In this document: positions 1-8,206 of the stretch, piece by piece
How the letters are laid out: the number at the start of each line of letters is the position of its first letter
Numbering within the stretch: position 1 is the first letter of the stretch
Source of the DNA: CAG-826 sp964504595
Lineage (GTDB): Bacteria > Bacillota_I > Bacilli_A > RFN20 > CAG-826
DNA: 34,300 nt
Direction of reading: 5' to 3'
NCBI GenBank assembly: GCA_964504595.1
Contig: CAZDEE010000015.1
Span: 1-34,300, forward strand
The notes under the pieces: generated by a model
The model's database searches: none
Told to the model about the DNA's origin: nothing
What the model saw: only the letters and a program-made list of their open reading frames with translations
Program-made: the position numbers and the translations under genes

Positions 1-1527
1 TCTAAATTTTGATGGTTTTTTTATTTAATTTTTAAAGTCTTTTTATAAGAACCACGTTTGCTTTTTTTAAGTTTGATGATTTTGTTTTTATTAGGGGTTA
101 AAGTTAATTCTTTGTTATAGCAATGCATAATTCTAGCTCTGAATCTTTGAAAGTTGTTATAACCATTTGCAACTCTCATAAGTTTTTTAATTTGCGAATT
201 TAAACCTTCTATGGGACCATTTGATAATCTAATTTCATTAATTACAATAAAAGAATTTAATATATACGGCTTCCATTTAACAATCATTTGAAGTATAGGA
301 ATTAATTCTGGAATAGATGAATATATAGGATTGTTTAATAATGAATCTATAAGTTCATTGGCTAATTGTAAATCTGTTCGTGAATTAATAAATGAATATT
401 CTGTATAAAATTTATAAGCAATTAATAAATGCTCATGAATATTAAGTAAGCGTTTTTGAATATCATATTTATTTAAATATGTATTAAGTTTTATATTTTT
501 TTCTTTTTTGCTATAATGATTTGGAGATTTAAAAAGAAGATTAGAATAATTTTTCAATAAATAATATTCAATTGTTCCAGATGAAAATAATCTCATAATT
601 CTACATCTAATTTTGTCTATGGCACGGGATATATTTTGCATAACATGAAAACTATCAATTGCAATTATTGCTGAAGGAAAATGAGTTTGTGCAATTTCAA
701 AATAAGGATCCCACATATCCATTATAATATATTCAACATTTTGTTTTTCTTTGTAAGAAATCTTAGAAAAATATGATGAAAGGTGCAATTTTCTGCGATC
801 TTCTAGAATATCTATAATTTTGTGATTTAAAAAATCATAAATAACCACAGAATATGGTTTATTGAATTGATTTTTATTATAAAACTCATCAATAGAAATA
901 ACTCTTGTTAAATTTTTTCGTTTCGGATTGACATAGTTATCAAAAACGTTTTGGACTGTTGTGGAAGTAGTATTTAATTCATTGGCTACAGATGTAAAAG
1001 TAGCATTGTATTTTTGTAATTTTAAAAGAATTTGATGAATCATTTCATAACTTAGTCTAGATTGTTTTGGACTATAAATATTATTTTGAGAATAAGTGTT
1101 TCCGCATATCTTGCATTTATATCTAGGATACTTAATAAAAAGGATTGTTTTTTTGTTTTGAAACAAAGGATGAGATATTTTTTTAATTTTCCATTCCTTT
1201 AAATTAGAAGATTCAGAATGGCATGAAGGGCAAATAGTGTGCTTTCGTTTAATTGTAATGTAAATGCTACAGTTAGATAGATTGCTAAATTTAGATATGT
1301 TATCAATATCATCAATGTTAATTGACAGAAAATTAGCTAATTCAGTAATATTAATCATGTAATCCTCCTTAATGATTTTAGGTATATTAATCATAGAGGA
1401 TTATTTTTATATTATATAGAGAATGGGAGGAGAAGGGAGACACATTCCCCCTTCAAATCCTCTTTGTTTTTTTGCTTCCCTACAAAATTTAGAGGATTGG
1501 AAAAACTTCCCTACAAAACTTTAGAGC
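1..1527 (-). mobile_element. ISL3-family insertion sequence, left end cut by window edge
   Basis: The element consists of one ISL3-type transposase gene and candidate terminal inverted repeats. The left end begins in the window with TCTAAATTTTGATGG (1-15). The right end carries two related copies in the opposite orientation: CTTCCCTACAAAA-TTTAGAG at 1475-1494 and CTTCCCTACAAAAC-TTTAGAGC at 1506-1527. The inner copy, reverse-complemented, matches the left end over TCTAAATTTTG. The outermost base at the left and the target duplication (8 bp in this family) cannot be seen because the left flank is missing. The right boundary at about 1527 is inferred from the outer repeat copy. Confidence 0.8.
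21..1358 (-). CDS. ISL3-family DDE transposase
   Basis: Catalyses cut-and-paste movement of the surrounding element. A four-cysteine zinc ribbon lies near the N-terminus (two CxxC pairs, about residues 43-46 and 82-85), followed by a helix-turn-helix and the DDE_Tnp_ISL3 core. Likely catalytic residues are the Asp in SIDEF (about 157), an Asp in IMDMWDP (about 214) and the Glu in SNGPIEGLNSQIK near the C-terminus. I start at 1358 because AAGGAGGATTAC precedes that ATG directly; an upstream in-frame ATG at 1394 lacks such a signal. The 445 residues are normal for the family and the frame is intact, so the element may be active. It ends in a lysine-rich tail. It reads toward the window edge, away from the sugar genes. 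Confidence 0.92.
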   Translation of the reverse strand: MINITELANFLSINIDDIDNISKFSNLSNCSIYITIKRKHTICPSCHSESSNLKEWKIKKISHPLFQNKKTILFIKYPRYKCKICGNTYSQNNIYSPKQSRLSYEMIHQILLKLQKYNATFTSVANELNTTSTTVQNVFDNYVNPKRKNLTRVISIDEFYNKNQFNKPYSVVIYDFLNHKIIDILEDRRKLHLSSYFSKISYKEKQNVEYIIMDMWDPYFEIAQTHFPSAIIAIDSFHVMQNISRAIDKIRCRIMRLFSSGTIEYYLLKNYSNLLFKSPNHYSKKEKNIKLNTYLNKYDIQKRLLNIHEHLLIAYKFYTEYSFINSRTDLQLANELIDSLLNNPIYSSIPELIPILQMIVKWKPYILNSFIVINEIRLSNGPIEGLNSQIKKLMRVANGYNNFQRFRARIMHCYNKELTLTPNKNKIIKLKKSKRGSYKKTLKIK

Positions 1528-1536
1528 ACTTTATAT

Positions 1537-1574
1537 AAATAGGTTTTGTAAATTCGGACAAAATCTATTTTTTT
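1537..1574 (+). terminator. Intrinsic-terminator-like hairpin just outside the IS right end
   Basis: A 13-bp stem (arms 1537-1549 and 1558-1570, one G-T pair) with loop AAATTCGG is followed by seven T on the plus strand. It points rightward, though the gene directly to its left is the leftward transposase, so it may be the terminator of a rightward gene now separated from it by the IS. Confidence 0.6.
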
Positions 1575-1600
1575 ATTCATGAATTTATGAAAAAATAATG

Positions 1601-1682
1601 ATATTTAAGTTATCGAGTATTAGCTAAATATTATTTTAATGTAGCTAAATTATAATTCATATTTTTAATTTAACTTAAATAT
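1601..1682. promoter_or_regulatory. Possible operator region upstream of the AraC-type regulator
   Basis: A perfect 12-bp inverted repeat (ATATTTAAGTTA at 1601-1612, TAACTTAAATAT at 1671-1682) brackets two direct copies of TAGCTAAAT at 1621-1629 and 1642-1650. The direct copies are exactly 21 bp apart, two helical turns, the spacing used by AraC-family proteins on paired half-sites. The rest of 1528-1792 holds only AT-rich DNA and the hairpin at 1537-1574; I see no gene there. An autoregulatory site is my inference. Confidence 0.4.
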
Positions 1683-1792
1683 TCAAAAGCTAAAAGCGTT
1701 AAAGATAAATCTTATTACTATCATTATTTTAATAATTGCAGTAAAATATTTTTGTAAATAAATCTGAACTTTTTTACAAAAGAGGTGTAATC

Positions 1793-2632
1793 ATGAAACC
1801 TAACTTTAATATTGAAAAATTAGAAAAATTACTAAAAAGTTTTTATATTTTAACACATGTAAGAATTGTTATATATGATAATAACTTTAATGAGATAGTT
1901 TCCTATCCTCAAAACGATTGCGATTTTTGCCGTCATATTAGAATAGATAAATTAGGCGAAATTAAATGTCATCAATCAAACTTGGAGGCTTTTAAACGTT
2001 GCTATCAAAGCGAAGATTTATATGTTTATAAATGTCATGCAGGGCTAGTAGAAGCAATGATTCATCTTCGTATTAAAGATATAATTGTCGGCTATATTAT
2101 GTTTGGACAAATTAGTGATATTGAAGATGATGATTTAAGATTTATAAATCTCTGTAAAGAAAATGTATATGATAAAAATGACGAAAAAATAAAGAAATAT
2201 ATCCAAAAAATAGAATTTTTATCTGAAGAGGAACTACAAGCATCAAGTACAATATTATTATCTTTGGCAAAATATGCAGTTAGCGAAAGATTGGTTTCAG
2301 TTCGTAAAGAAAAGTTCACTTATGATTTAGAACAATATTTAGAAGAACACATATCTGATAACGAAATTAGAATCAGTGATCTTTCTAAGTATCTTTCTAT
2401 GAGCCGCACTAATTTATATAATGCCGCAGAAAAGTATTTGGGTATGGGGATTGCTAGATATATAAAATTATACCGAATTGAAAAAGCCAAGACTTTACTT
2501 ATAGAAAGTGATGAATCAATAACAGAGATTGCTTACAAAGTTGGATTTAATGATTATAATTATTTTTGTCGTGTTTTTAAAAGCGAAGTAGGAAAGTCCG
2601 CAAAAAAATTCAAAGAAGAATTCAATAAGTAA
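1793..2632 (+). CDS. PocR-domain AraC-family transcriptional regulator
   Basis: Likely ligand-responsive activator of the adjacent sugar genes. The N-terminal half (about residues 8-170) is a PocR-type sensory domain, with conserved cysteines in DCDFCRHIR, EIKCHQSN and YKCHAGLVE. The C-terminal 100 residues hold two AraC helix-turn-helices; the second is in SITEIAYKVGFNDYNYFCRVFK. The 279-residue length is complete. AGAGGTG sits seven bases before the ATG. It is transcribed in the same direction as the isomerase, about 95 bp ahead of it, and no other target is near. PocR domains are known to sense small polyols and related compounds; the ligand here is not evident. Confidence 0.88.
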   Translation: MKPNFNIEKLEKLLKSFYILTHVRIVIYDNNFNEIVSYPQNDCDFCRHIRIDKLGEIKCHQSNLEAFKRCYQSEDLYVYKCHAGLVEAMIHLRIKDIIVGYIMFGQISDIEDDDLRFINLCKENVYDKNDEKIKKYIQKIEFLSEEELQASSTILLSLAKYAVSERLVSVRKEKFTYDLEQYLEEHISDNEIRISDLSKYLSMSRTNLYNAAEKYLGMGIARYIKLYRIEKAKTLLIESDESITEIAYKVGFNDYNYFCRVFKSEVGKSAKKFKEEFNK

Positions 2633-2644
2633 AATAATCTGGAC

Positions 2645-2680
2645 AAATTAGCAATAAATTAGAACGTAATGTAATATAAT
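2645..2680 (+). promoter_or_regulatory. Promoter of the sugar operon with an activator-like direct repeat
   Basis: A perfect -10 TATAAT (2675-2680) has no recognisable -35 at the expected distance. Instead two copies of AAATTAG (2645-2651 and 2656-2662) lie 11 bp apart. The first runs into TTAGCAATAAAT, resembling the TAGCTAAAT repeats ahead of the regulator gene. A good -10 with a missing -35 suggests an activator-dependent promoter. The start site is inferred. Confidence 0.5.
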
Positions 2681-2681
2681 C

Positions 2682-2695
2682 TGAAAGCGCTTAAA
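2682..2695. promoter_or_regulatory. cre site (CcpA catabolite-repression operator)
   Basis: TGAAAGCGCTTAAA matches the consensus TGWAANCGNTNWCA at all but one position and lies directly after the -10. A CcpA roadblock there would repress the operon when preferred sugars are present. The ccpA gene is not in the window. Confidence 0.65.
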
Positions 2696-2726
2696 TATAT
2701 AATAAAGCTATACAAGGAGATTTATT

Positions 2727-4130
2727 ATGAAAAAAACAACATTTGCTTTATTTTTTGGAAACAGGGGCTTTATGCCTGCTGAATTAATTGAAAGTGCTAG
2801 AGATGATATGATAAAAGCGGTAACCGATGCTGGTTATGATTATATCATTATGGATAAAGAGGCCACCCGTTATGGAGCGGTGGAAACTCGTGATGAAGGA
2901 AGATTATATCATGATTGGTTAGAATCACATAAGGGTGAATATGATGGCGTAATATTATGTATGCCTATCTTTATTGATGAAAATGGCGCTGCTATTGCTT
3001 TACGTGATGCTGGAGTTCCTATTTTAATGCAAGCCTATCCAGATGAAATTGGTAAAATGGATTTTGCTCATCGTCGTGATGCTTATTGTGGTAAATTCTC
3101 AGTTACTGATGTATTTACACAATTTGGTATTCCGTTTACAGTTTTAAAGCCACACGTCGTTCATCCTTTAAGTGCGGATTTTACAAGCAATCTTCATGAA
3201 TTCGCGGCGATATGTAGAGTAGTTAATGGTATGAAGAGATTTACCATTGGCTGTATTGGCGCTAGAACAACTGCGTTTAAGACTGTCCGCTTTGATGAAA
3301 TAGCTTTAGAAAAATATGGAATTACTGTTGAGTCATTTGATCTTTCTGAATTCTTCCATTTTGCCGATGAATTAAAGGACGATGATCCACGTGTTAAAGC
3401 AAAAATTGAGCGTTTAATTGCTTATACTAACTTTAGCTGCGTACCAAAAGAAAGAGTTATTACTTTAGCAAAGTTCTCAGTCGTATTAGATAAATATATT
3501 GAAGAATATCATTTGGATGCTTTAACTTTAAGATGCTGGAACGAAATGGAAACATATTATCGAGTTTGTCCATGTGTTTTATTATCTGAATTGAATGATC
3601 GTGGTATTCCTGCTTCTTGTGAAATCGACCTTTGCAGCGCGATTACCATGAGAGCAATGACTTTAGCTTCAGGACGTCCAACTGCTTGTTTAGATTGGAA
3701 TAATAACTATGGCGAAGATGAAAATAAAGTTATTTTATTCCACTGTGGACCTGTTGCTCAAAGCTTAATGACTGAAAAAGGATTAGTCACTGACCATAAG
3801 ATGTTCTCAAAAGTTGATCCAGATTCAGGTTGGGGTAGTAATGAAGGTCGTATAAGCGCATTCGATATGACTTTTTCTAACTGCCAAACAAAAGATGGTA
3901 AGCTTATAATTTATGCTTCAGAAGCAGCATTTACTGGCGAACCTATTGAAAAGAGTTTCTTTGGTTGTGGAGGAGTAGCTTTAATCCCAAATCTTCAAGA
4001 TAAACTTATTAGATTAGCTCGTGGTGGCTTCAAACATCATACTACAGTTGGTGTTGGCCATATGAAATCAATTTTAACAGAAGCATTCTCAACATATTTA
4101 GGATACGATGTTGTTGACATCGATAAATAA
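2727..4130 (+). CDS. L-fucose/L-arabinose isomerase family protein (sugar isomerase)
   Basis: Probably interconverts an aldose and its ketose using a metal ion. The protein resembles the short (about 460-500 residue) fucose-isomerase-related family rather than the 590-residue classical FucI. Candidate metal/catalytic residues are Glu273 or Glu275 in RCWNEME, Asp301 in CEIDLCSA and His339 in FHCGP; DWNNNYG is also typical of the family. An AAGGAGAT SD precedes the ATG. It is the first gene of a four-gene unit with a kinase, an epimerase-like protein and an aldolase. The sugar cannot be decided from sequence: fucose, arabinose, another deoxy sugar or a sulfo-sugar are all open. Codon use is like the housekeeping genes. 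Confidence 0.85.
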   Translation: MKKTTFALFFGNRGFMPAELIESARDDMIKAVTDAGYDYIIMDKEATRYGAVETRDEGRLYHDWLESHKGEYDGVILCMPIFIDENGAAIALRDAGVPILMQAYPDEIGKMDFAHRRDAYCGKFSVTDVFTQFGIPFTVLKPHVVHPLSADFTSNLHEFAAICRVVNGMKRFTIGCIGARTTAFKTVRFDEIALEKYGITVESFDLSEFFHFADELKDDDPRVKAKIERLIAYTNFSCVPKERVITLAKFSVVLDKYIEEYHLDALTLRCWNEMETYYRVCPCVLLSELNDRGIPASCEIDLCSAITMRAMTLASGRPTACLDWNNNYGEDENKVILFHCGPVAQSLMTEKGLVTDHKMFSKVDPDSGWGSNEGRISAFDMTFSNCQTKDGKLIIYASEAAFTGEPIEKSFFGCGGVALIPNLQDKLIRLARGGFKHHTTVGVGHMKSILTEAFSTYLGYDVVDIDK

Positions 4131-4135
4131 TAATT

Positions 4136-5605
4136 ATGATTTATGCAGGATTTGATATTGGTACGACAGGAAGCAAAATAACAATATTTAATAATATGGA
4201 TAAGGTTGATACGATTTATCAATCTTATCCTTCTGTTCGTAATAGTAGTGAACATGTTTTAGATGCTCAAAATATTCTAGATACTGTTTATTCTTTAATT
4301 AATAAAGCAGCGGAAAAATACCCTTTATTATCGGCAATTGGTTTTACCTCGTTTGGTGAATCATTTGTTGTTCTTGATAAGAATGATAATATTTTACTAC
4401 CAACAATGCTTTATACTGATCCAAGAGGTAGAAAAGAAGCTAAATTGTTAGAAAGAAAAATTGGTAAAAGACATTTAGGAGAAATTACCGGGCAAATTGG
4501 TTTAGGAATGTTTTCACTTCCTAAATTAATGTATATAAAGAATCACAATCCTAGAGTATATCAAAAGATAGATAAAGTATTCTTAATTGAGGATTTTATT
4601 GTTTATATGCTAACTGGAATTAGACAAATAGATTATTCATTAGCAAGTCGAACATTAGGATTTGATGTTATCAATAAGTGCTGGTCAAAAGAAATATTTG
4701 AAGCTGCCGATATTGATATGTCATTATTTTCTACTCCAGTTCCTATTGGTACAAGTGCGGGTTATATAAAAGAGGATGTAAAAAAGAAATTATCGCTTAA
4801 GTGTGATATTGAAATTATTAATATTGCTCATGATCAAATTGCAAACGCAATTGGGGCGTCGATTTTTGATTTAGAAAGTGCCGCTGATGGATTAGGCACA
4901 TGTGAATGCAATACAATTTTATTTGATGAAAACATCGATAAGAACTTTTTAGCTTCAAAAGGCTATGGATTTATTCCTTATGTTAAAGATAATCAGTATG
5001 TATGTTATGCGCTTATAAATACTGGAGGAGCTTTAATTGAATGGGTTATTAATAATTATTTTAAAGATAAGAAAAATCAAGATAATTTATTTATAGAACT
5101 AAATGAAAATGTTAGTGACAAACCAACAAACGTTATGTTTGTTCCTCATTTAGCTGGAGCCTCAGTTCCATATAATGATCCTTTAGCTAAAGGTGCAATT
5201 ATTAATATTGATTTAGGAACAACAAGATATGAAATTTATCAAGCAGCATTAGAATCGTTAACTTATGAAATGAAATATTCATTAGAACGGTTAGAAAAAG
5301 CAGGAGTTACTTTAAAAAGAATATACGCTTCTGGTGGGGGAGCTAAAAATGATACTTGGCTTCAAGTTAAAGCGGATATTTATAATATTCCTGTTTATCA
5401 GCTAGAAACTCGTGATGCTGGGACGATTGGATGTGCGATGGTGGTCGGTGTAGCAATTGGCTTATTTAAAGACTTAGAAGATGCTGCCGAAAAGATGGTT
5501 AAAATCAAAAAAGTATTTATACCAAATAAAGAAAAGACAGCTTTATATATGAAAATGTATCGAAAATATAAAAAGATTTATCGATTATTAAAAGAGGTGA
5601 GATAA
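4136..5605 (+). CDS. FGGY-family carbohydrate kinase
   Basis: ATP-dependent sugar kinase, expected to phosphorylate the ketose made by the preceding isomerase. The N-terminal domain opens with the phosphate loop AGFDIGTTGSK and has YTDPRGRKEA. The C-terminal domain has AHDQIANAIGA, a second DLGTT segment and the adenosine motif YASGGGAKND. The 489 residues are normal for the family. It starts five bases after the isomerase stop with no clear SD, so it probably depends on coupled translation. Its stop abuts the next start. Within FGGY kinases, xylulokinase-like and fuculokinase-like members are hard to separate by eye, so the substrate is left open. Confidence 0.88.
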   Translation: MIYAGFDIGTTGSKITIFNNMDKVDTIYQSYPSVRNSSEHVLDAQNILDTVYSLINKAAEKYPLLSAIGFTSFGESFVVLDKNDNILLPTMLYTDPRGRKEAKLLERKIGKRHLGEITGQIGLGMFSLPKLMYIKNHNPRVYQKIDKVFLIEDFIVYMLTGIRQIDYSLASRTLGFDVINKCWSKEIFEAADIDMSLFSTPVPIGTSAGYIKEDVKKKLSLKCDIEIINIAHDQIANAIGASIFDLESAADGLGTCECNTILFDENIDKNFLASKGYGFIPYVKDNQYVCYALINTGGALIEWVINNYFKDKKNQDNLFIELNENVSDKPTNVMFVPHLAGASVPYNDPLAKGAIINIDLGTTRYEIYQAALESLTYEMKYSLERLEKAGVTLKRIYASGGGAKNDTWLQVKADIYNIPVYQLETRDAGTIGCAMVVGVAIGLFKDLEDAAEKMVKIKKVFIPNKEKTALYMKMYRKYKKIYRLLKEVR

Positions 5606-6586
5606 ATGGATGTATTAAATTATTTAGGACATGAATTTCAACTTTTTGGTAAAGAAGAATATATATTAAATGAAGGTAAAGCAAAAGGAATGCGAATTTG
5701 GCATATAAAAAATGGATTAGGATTGGAATTATGCATTTCATTAGATCGTGGCTTTGATATTGTTTCAGTTACTTTTAAAGGAGTTAACATAAATTACATT
5801 ACCCCAAATGGATATGTCAATAATACATATTATGATAATAAGGGCACTGGATTTTTAAAATCTTTTACCGGTGGTTTCTTAACGACTTGTGGGTTCAATA
5901 ATGTCGGTTCTCCTAATGAGGATAATGGGGAAGAATTACCACTTCATGGTACATATTCTAATATTCCATGTATAAATCCATGTTTTAAGGATGATGGTGA
6001 TTATCTTATTGCTGAAGCAGAAATTTTTGATGAAGGAATATTCTCTTATAAATTAAAATCCAAAAGAACAATTAAAATCTCAAAAAATGATAATGATTTT
6101 ATCATTGAAGATGAAATAATTAATCGTGGAGATGAAGATACACCTTTAGAAATCTTATATCATATGAATTTTGGATATCCAATGTTAACTGAAAATTCAA
6201 TTTTAAAGATTAATTCGCTAAAAATTGACGGAAGAGATGAATTAGCAAGTAGTGAATTAGATAACTGGAACAAATTACTTCCTCCAACTAATCATTATGT
6301 TGAAAGATGCTACTTCCATTATTTTAAAGATGAAGGTGATGTTGAATTATATTCACCTTTAGTTAACAAGGGAGTAAAGATTAGTTTTGATTCAAAAGTT
6401 TTACCTTTCTTTTGTGAGTGGAAGATGATGGGAAAGCGTGATTATGTATTAGGTTTAGAACCTGGTAATTGCACTCCAGAAGGAAGAAATATTATGAGAG
6501 AAAAAGGATTGCTAACAATCCTAAAACCAAATGAAAAGAAGAAATATTATGTGAAAATCACATTATTTGAAGGAGAAAAACAATGA
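5606..6586 (+). CDS. DUF4432 aldose 1-epimerase-like protein
   Basis: Galactose-mutarotase-fold protein of the DUF4432 type, which commonly accompanies sugar-catabolic operons; it probably converts anomers of the sugar or acts on a related hexose or pentose. Family-like segments are LDRGFDI near residue 45, GGFLTTCGFNNVG around residue 95, LPLHGTYSN around residue 115 and GLEPGNCTPEGR near residue 295. It is 326 residues long with no signal peptide, so cytoplasmic. The preceding AGAGGTGA gives a good SD. Its TGA stop overlaps the aldolase start as ATGA, a sign of one transcript and coupled translation. Confidence 0.82.
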   Translation: MDVLNYLGHEFQLFGKEEYILNEGKAKGMRIWHIKNGLGLELCISLDRGFDIVSVTFKGVNINYITPNGYVNNTYYDNKGTGFLKSFTGGFLTTCGFNNVGSPNEDNGEELPLHGTYSNIPCINPCFKDDGDYLIAEAEIFDEGIFSYKLKSKRTIKISKNDNDFIIEDEIINRGDEDTPLEILYHMNFGYPMLTENSILKINSLKIDGRDELASSELDNWNKLLPPTNHYVERCYFHYFKDEGDVELYSPLVNKGVKISFDSKVLPFFCEWKMMGKRDYVLGLEPGNCTPEGRNIMREKGLLTILKPNEKKKYYVKITLFEGEKQ

Positions 6587-7422
6587 TTATAAATTTGAAA
6601 GAAATATTAAAGTACGCAAGTGAGCATAATTGTGCGATTGGCTCATTTAATACTCCAACATTAGAGAGTTTACAAGCTGTTTTAGAAGCGGCAGAGGAGT
6701 TAAATAAGCCAGTTATAATTATGCATGCTCAATGTCATGAAGCGGATGCGCCTTTAGATATCATTGGGCCTTGTATGGTTGAACTTGCTTCAAGAGCCAA
6801 AGTCCCTGTCTGTGTTCATTTAGATCATGGTGAAGATTTAGATTATTTACAAAGAAGTTTAGATATTGGCTTTAGCTCAATTATGATTGATGCCTCGGCA
6901 CTACCATATGAAACAAATGTTGATTTGACTAAAAAAGCAGTCGCAATGGCCAAAAAATATAATGCTTCCGTTGAAGCGGAAATTGGCGTTTTAGGAGGAA
7001 GAGAAGCAGGGAATTCACGTCCATTAACAAAAGAGGAAATGTATACCGATCCTTTACTTGCAAAACGTTTTGTTGACGAAACAGGAATTGACGCACTTGC
7101 ATGCTCATTTGGTACCGCACATGGTATTTATAAAGTTAAACCTGAATTAGATTTCTCACGTATTAAGTCCATTAGTGAACTTTGTGATTTACCTCTTGTA
7201 ATGCATGGTGGTTCAGGAGTATCTAAAGAAGATTATATAACTGCGATAGATTGTGGAATACGCAAAATTAATTACTATTCATATATGGCTAGAGAAGGCG
7301 TTTACGCAACTCGAGAAATAGTTCAAAAAGACATTACTTTCTATCATGAAATAGCAAGCTACGCTACAAAGAGAATGAAAGAAAATGTTTTAGAAGCAAT
7401 GAAAACTTTTTATAGAATTTAA
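6583..7422 (+). CDS. Class II ketose-(bis)phosphate aldolase, GatY/KbaY type
   Basis: Zinc-dependent aldolase expected to split a ketose phosphate into DHAP and an aldehyde. Asp81 and His82 in HLDHGED, His180 in FGTAHGIY and His208 in VMHGGSG match the spacing of the proton donor and zinc ligands in tagatose-bisphosphate aldolases GatY/KbaY. The 279-residue length also fits. The segment after them reads KINYYSYMAREG, where GatY-type enzymes usually have a KVNVAT/NTD-like phosphate-binding stretch. That may mean a different phosphate or substrate grip. An AAGGAGA SD lies inside the preceding gene. It is the last gene of the unit and is followed by a strong terminator. Confidence 0.87.
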   Translation: MIINLKEILKYASEHNCAIGSFNTPTLESLQAVLEAAEELNKPVIIMHAQCHEADAPLDIIGPCMVELASRAKVPVCVHLDHGEDLDYLQRSLDIGFSSIMIDASALPYETNVDLTKKAVAMAKKYNASVEAEIGVLGGREAGNSRPLTKEEMYTDPLLAKRFVDETGIDALACSFGTAHGIYKVKPELDFSRIKSISELCDLPLVMHGGSGVSKEDYITAIDCGIRKINYYSYMAREGVYATREIVQKDITFYHEIASYATKRMKENVLEAMKTFYRI

Positions 7423-7436
7423 TTAGAATGGTTCTT

Positions 7437-7511
7437 GTACTTAACTCTAAAAGTTTGACTAACTAAAATAGTTAGAAAGACTTAAAGGTTAAGTACTTTT
7501 TTTGTTTTTTT
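7437..7511 (+). terminator. Long rod-like intrinsic terminator of the sugar operon
   Basis: The outer stem GTACTTAAC/GTTAAGTAC (7437-7445, 7488-7496) encloses a short AAGT/ACTT helix and an inner perfect stem CTAACTA/TAGTTAG (7459-7465, 7469-7475) with loop AAA. Seven T follow, then G and seven more T. All three helices can stack into one hairpin about 60 nt long. Confidence 0.85.
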
Positions 7512-7546
7512 CGGATAATTAATGGAAATTTATATGAAAGCACTAG

Positions 7547-8206
7547 GAGTGTTTCTACAAGTTATTTTATAGTGTCTACTTTTCCCCCTCTTGTGTCTAC
7601 TTTATTAATAGCACTCCAAATTGTGTTGTTGAAAGTGTTGAAGGCTTTGTTATTGATTATGAAACTGAATCATTACCAACAATATCTAAAATTGTTGATA
7701 ACACTATTGATAAAATTGAATTTGAGTCCTTAGTTACAGTATATGATGGTTGTACATGGACATTATCAACTGATTTAGAAGGGATTAATGTAATCGGGTC
7801 TAAAAATATTTCTTTAAATAGCATTGGCCATAATTATTACTATTTAATTGTTAGTTATGGAAAAGAATGCAGCTTTAAGTACTTAGTTGATGTATATAAA
7901 CTAGGAAAGTTTTCTTATTCTTTTGTAGTTGATGGAAAAGTTGTAGAAGAATGAAATATTGAAGAAGAAAATGAGAAAGAAAACTTAAAAATAGAAAATA
8001 TTGATGATCCAACTAAAGAAGGATATACCTTTATAGGATGGACAATTGATGGAGAAAATATAGTTAAATTCCCATATGAAATAACAAATAATGTGACTTT
8101 TAAAGCACTATTTACTCCAAATAAATATCAAATAGCATTAGATTATAAAAACGAACAATATAAAAATGAGACAAAAGAAGTATATTATGATCAGAAATTA
8201 GAATAG
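7547..8206 (+). pseudogene. Remnant of an InlB-repeat (Listeria-Bacteroides repeat) surface protein
   Basis: One reading frame is open from 7547 to the TAG at 8204-8206 except for a TGA at 7952-7954, and it has no usable start. The part before the TGA resembles the beta-rich linker regions of BspA-like surface proteins (TWTLSTDLEG...INVIGSKNISLN). After it, DDPTKEGYTFIGW and ITNNVTFKALFTP are a Listeria-Bacteroides repeat (Flg_new), and a second repeat begins with YQIALDYKNE before the frame ends. Such proteins are cell-surface adhesins or internalin-like proteins. Missing N-terminus, nonsense codon and missing anchor together make this a decayed fragment. TGA as Trp is unlikely because the intact genes use TGG. 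Confidence 0.75.
7572..7603. repeat. 21-bp-spaced direct repeat, possible mobile-element end remnant
   Basis: GTGTCTACTTT occurs at 7572-7582 and again at 7593-7603, separated by a C-rich TCCCCCTCTT. Direct repeats near a C-tract resemble the ends of some insertion sequences, IS21-like ones among them, but no transposase is adjacent. It lies at the broken 5' edge of the pseudogene that follows. Confidence 0.35.

Noticed and set aside
1691..1704. cre-like site upstream of the AraC-type regulator
   Set aside because: TAAAAGCGTTAAAG has the AAGCGTT core but three mismatches to the consensus, too weak to call.
7952..7954. In-frame TGA read as Trp (genetic code 4)
   Set aside because: More than thirty conserved genes are full length without in-frame TGA and use TGG for Trp. 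TGA also ends genes in ATGA overlaps at 6584, 26781 and 33550. The TGA is best taken as a nonsense mutation.
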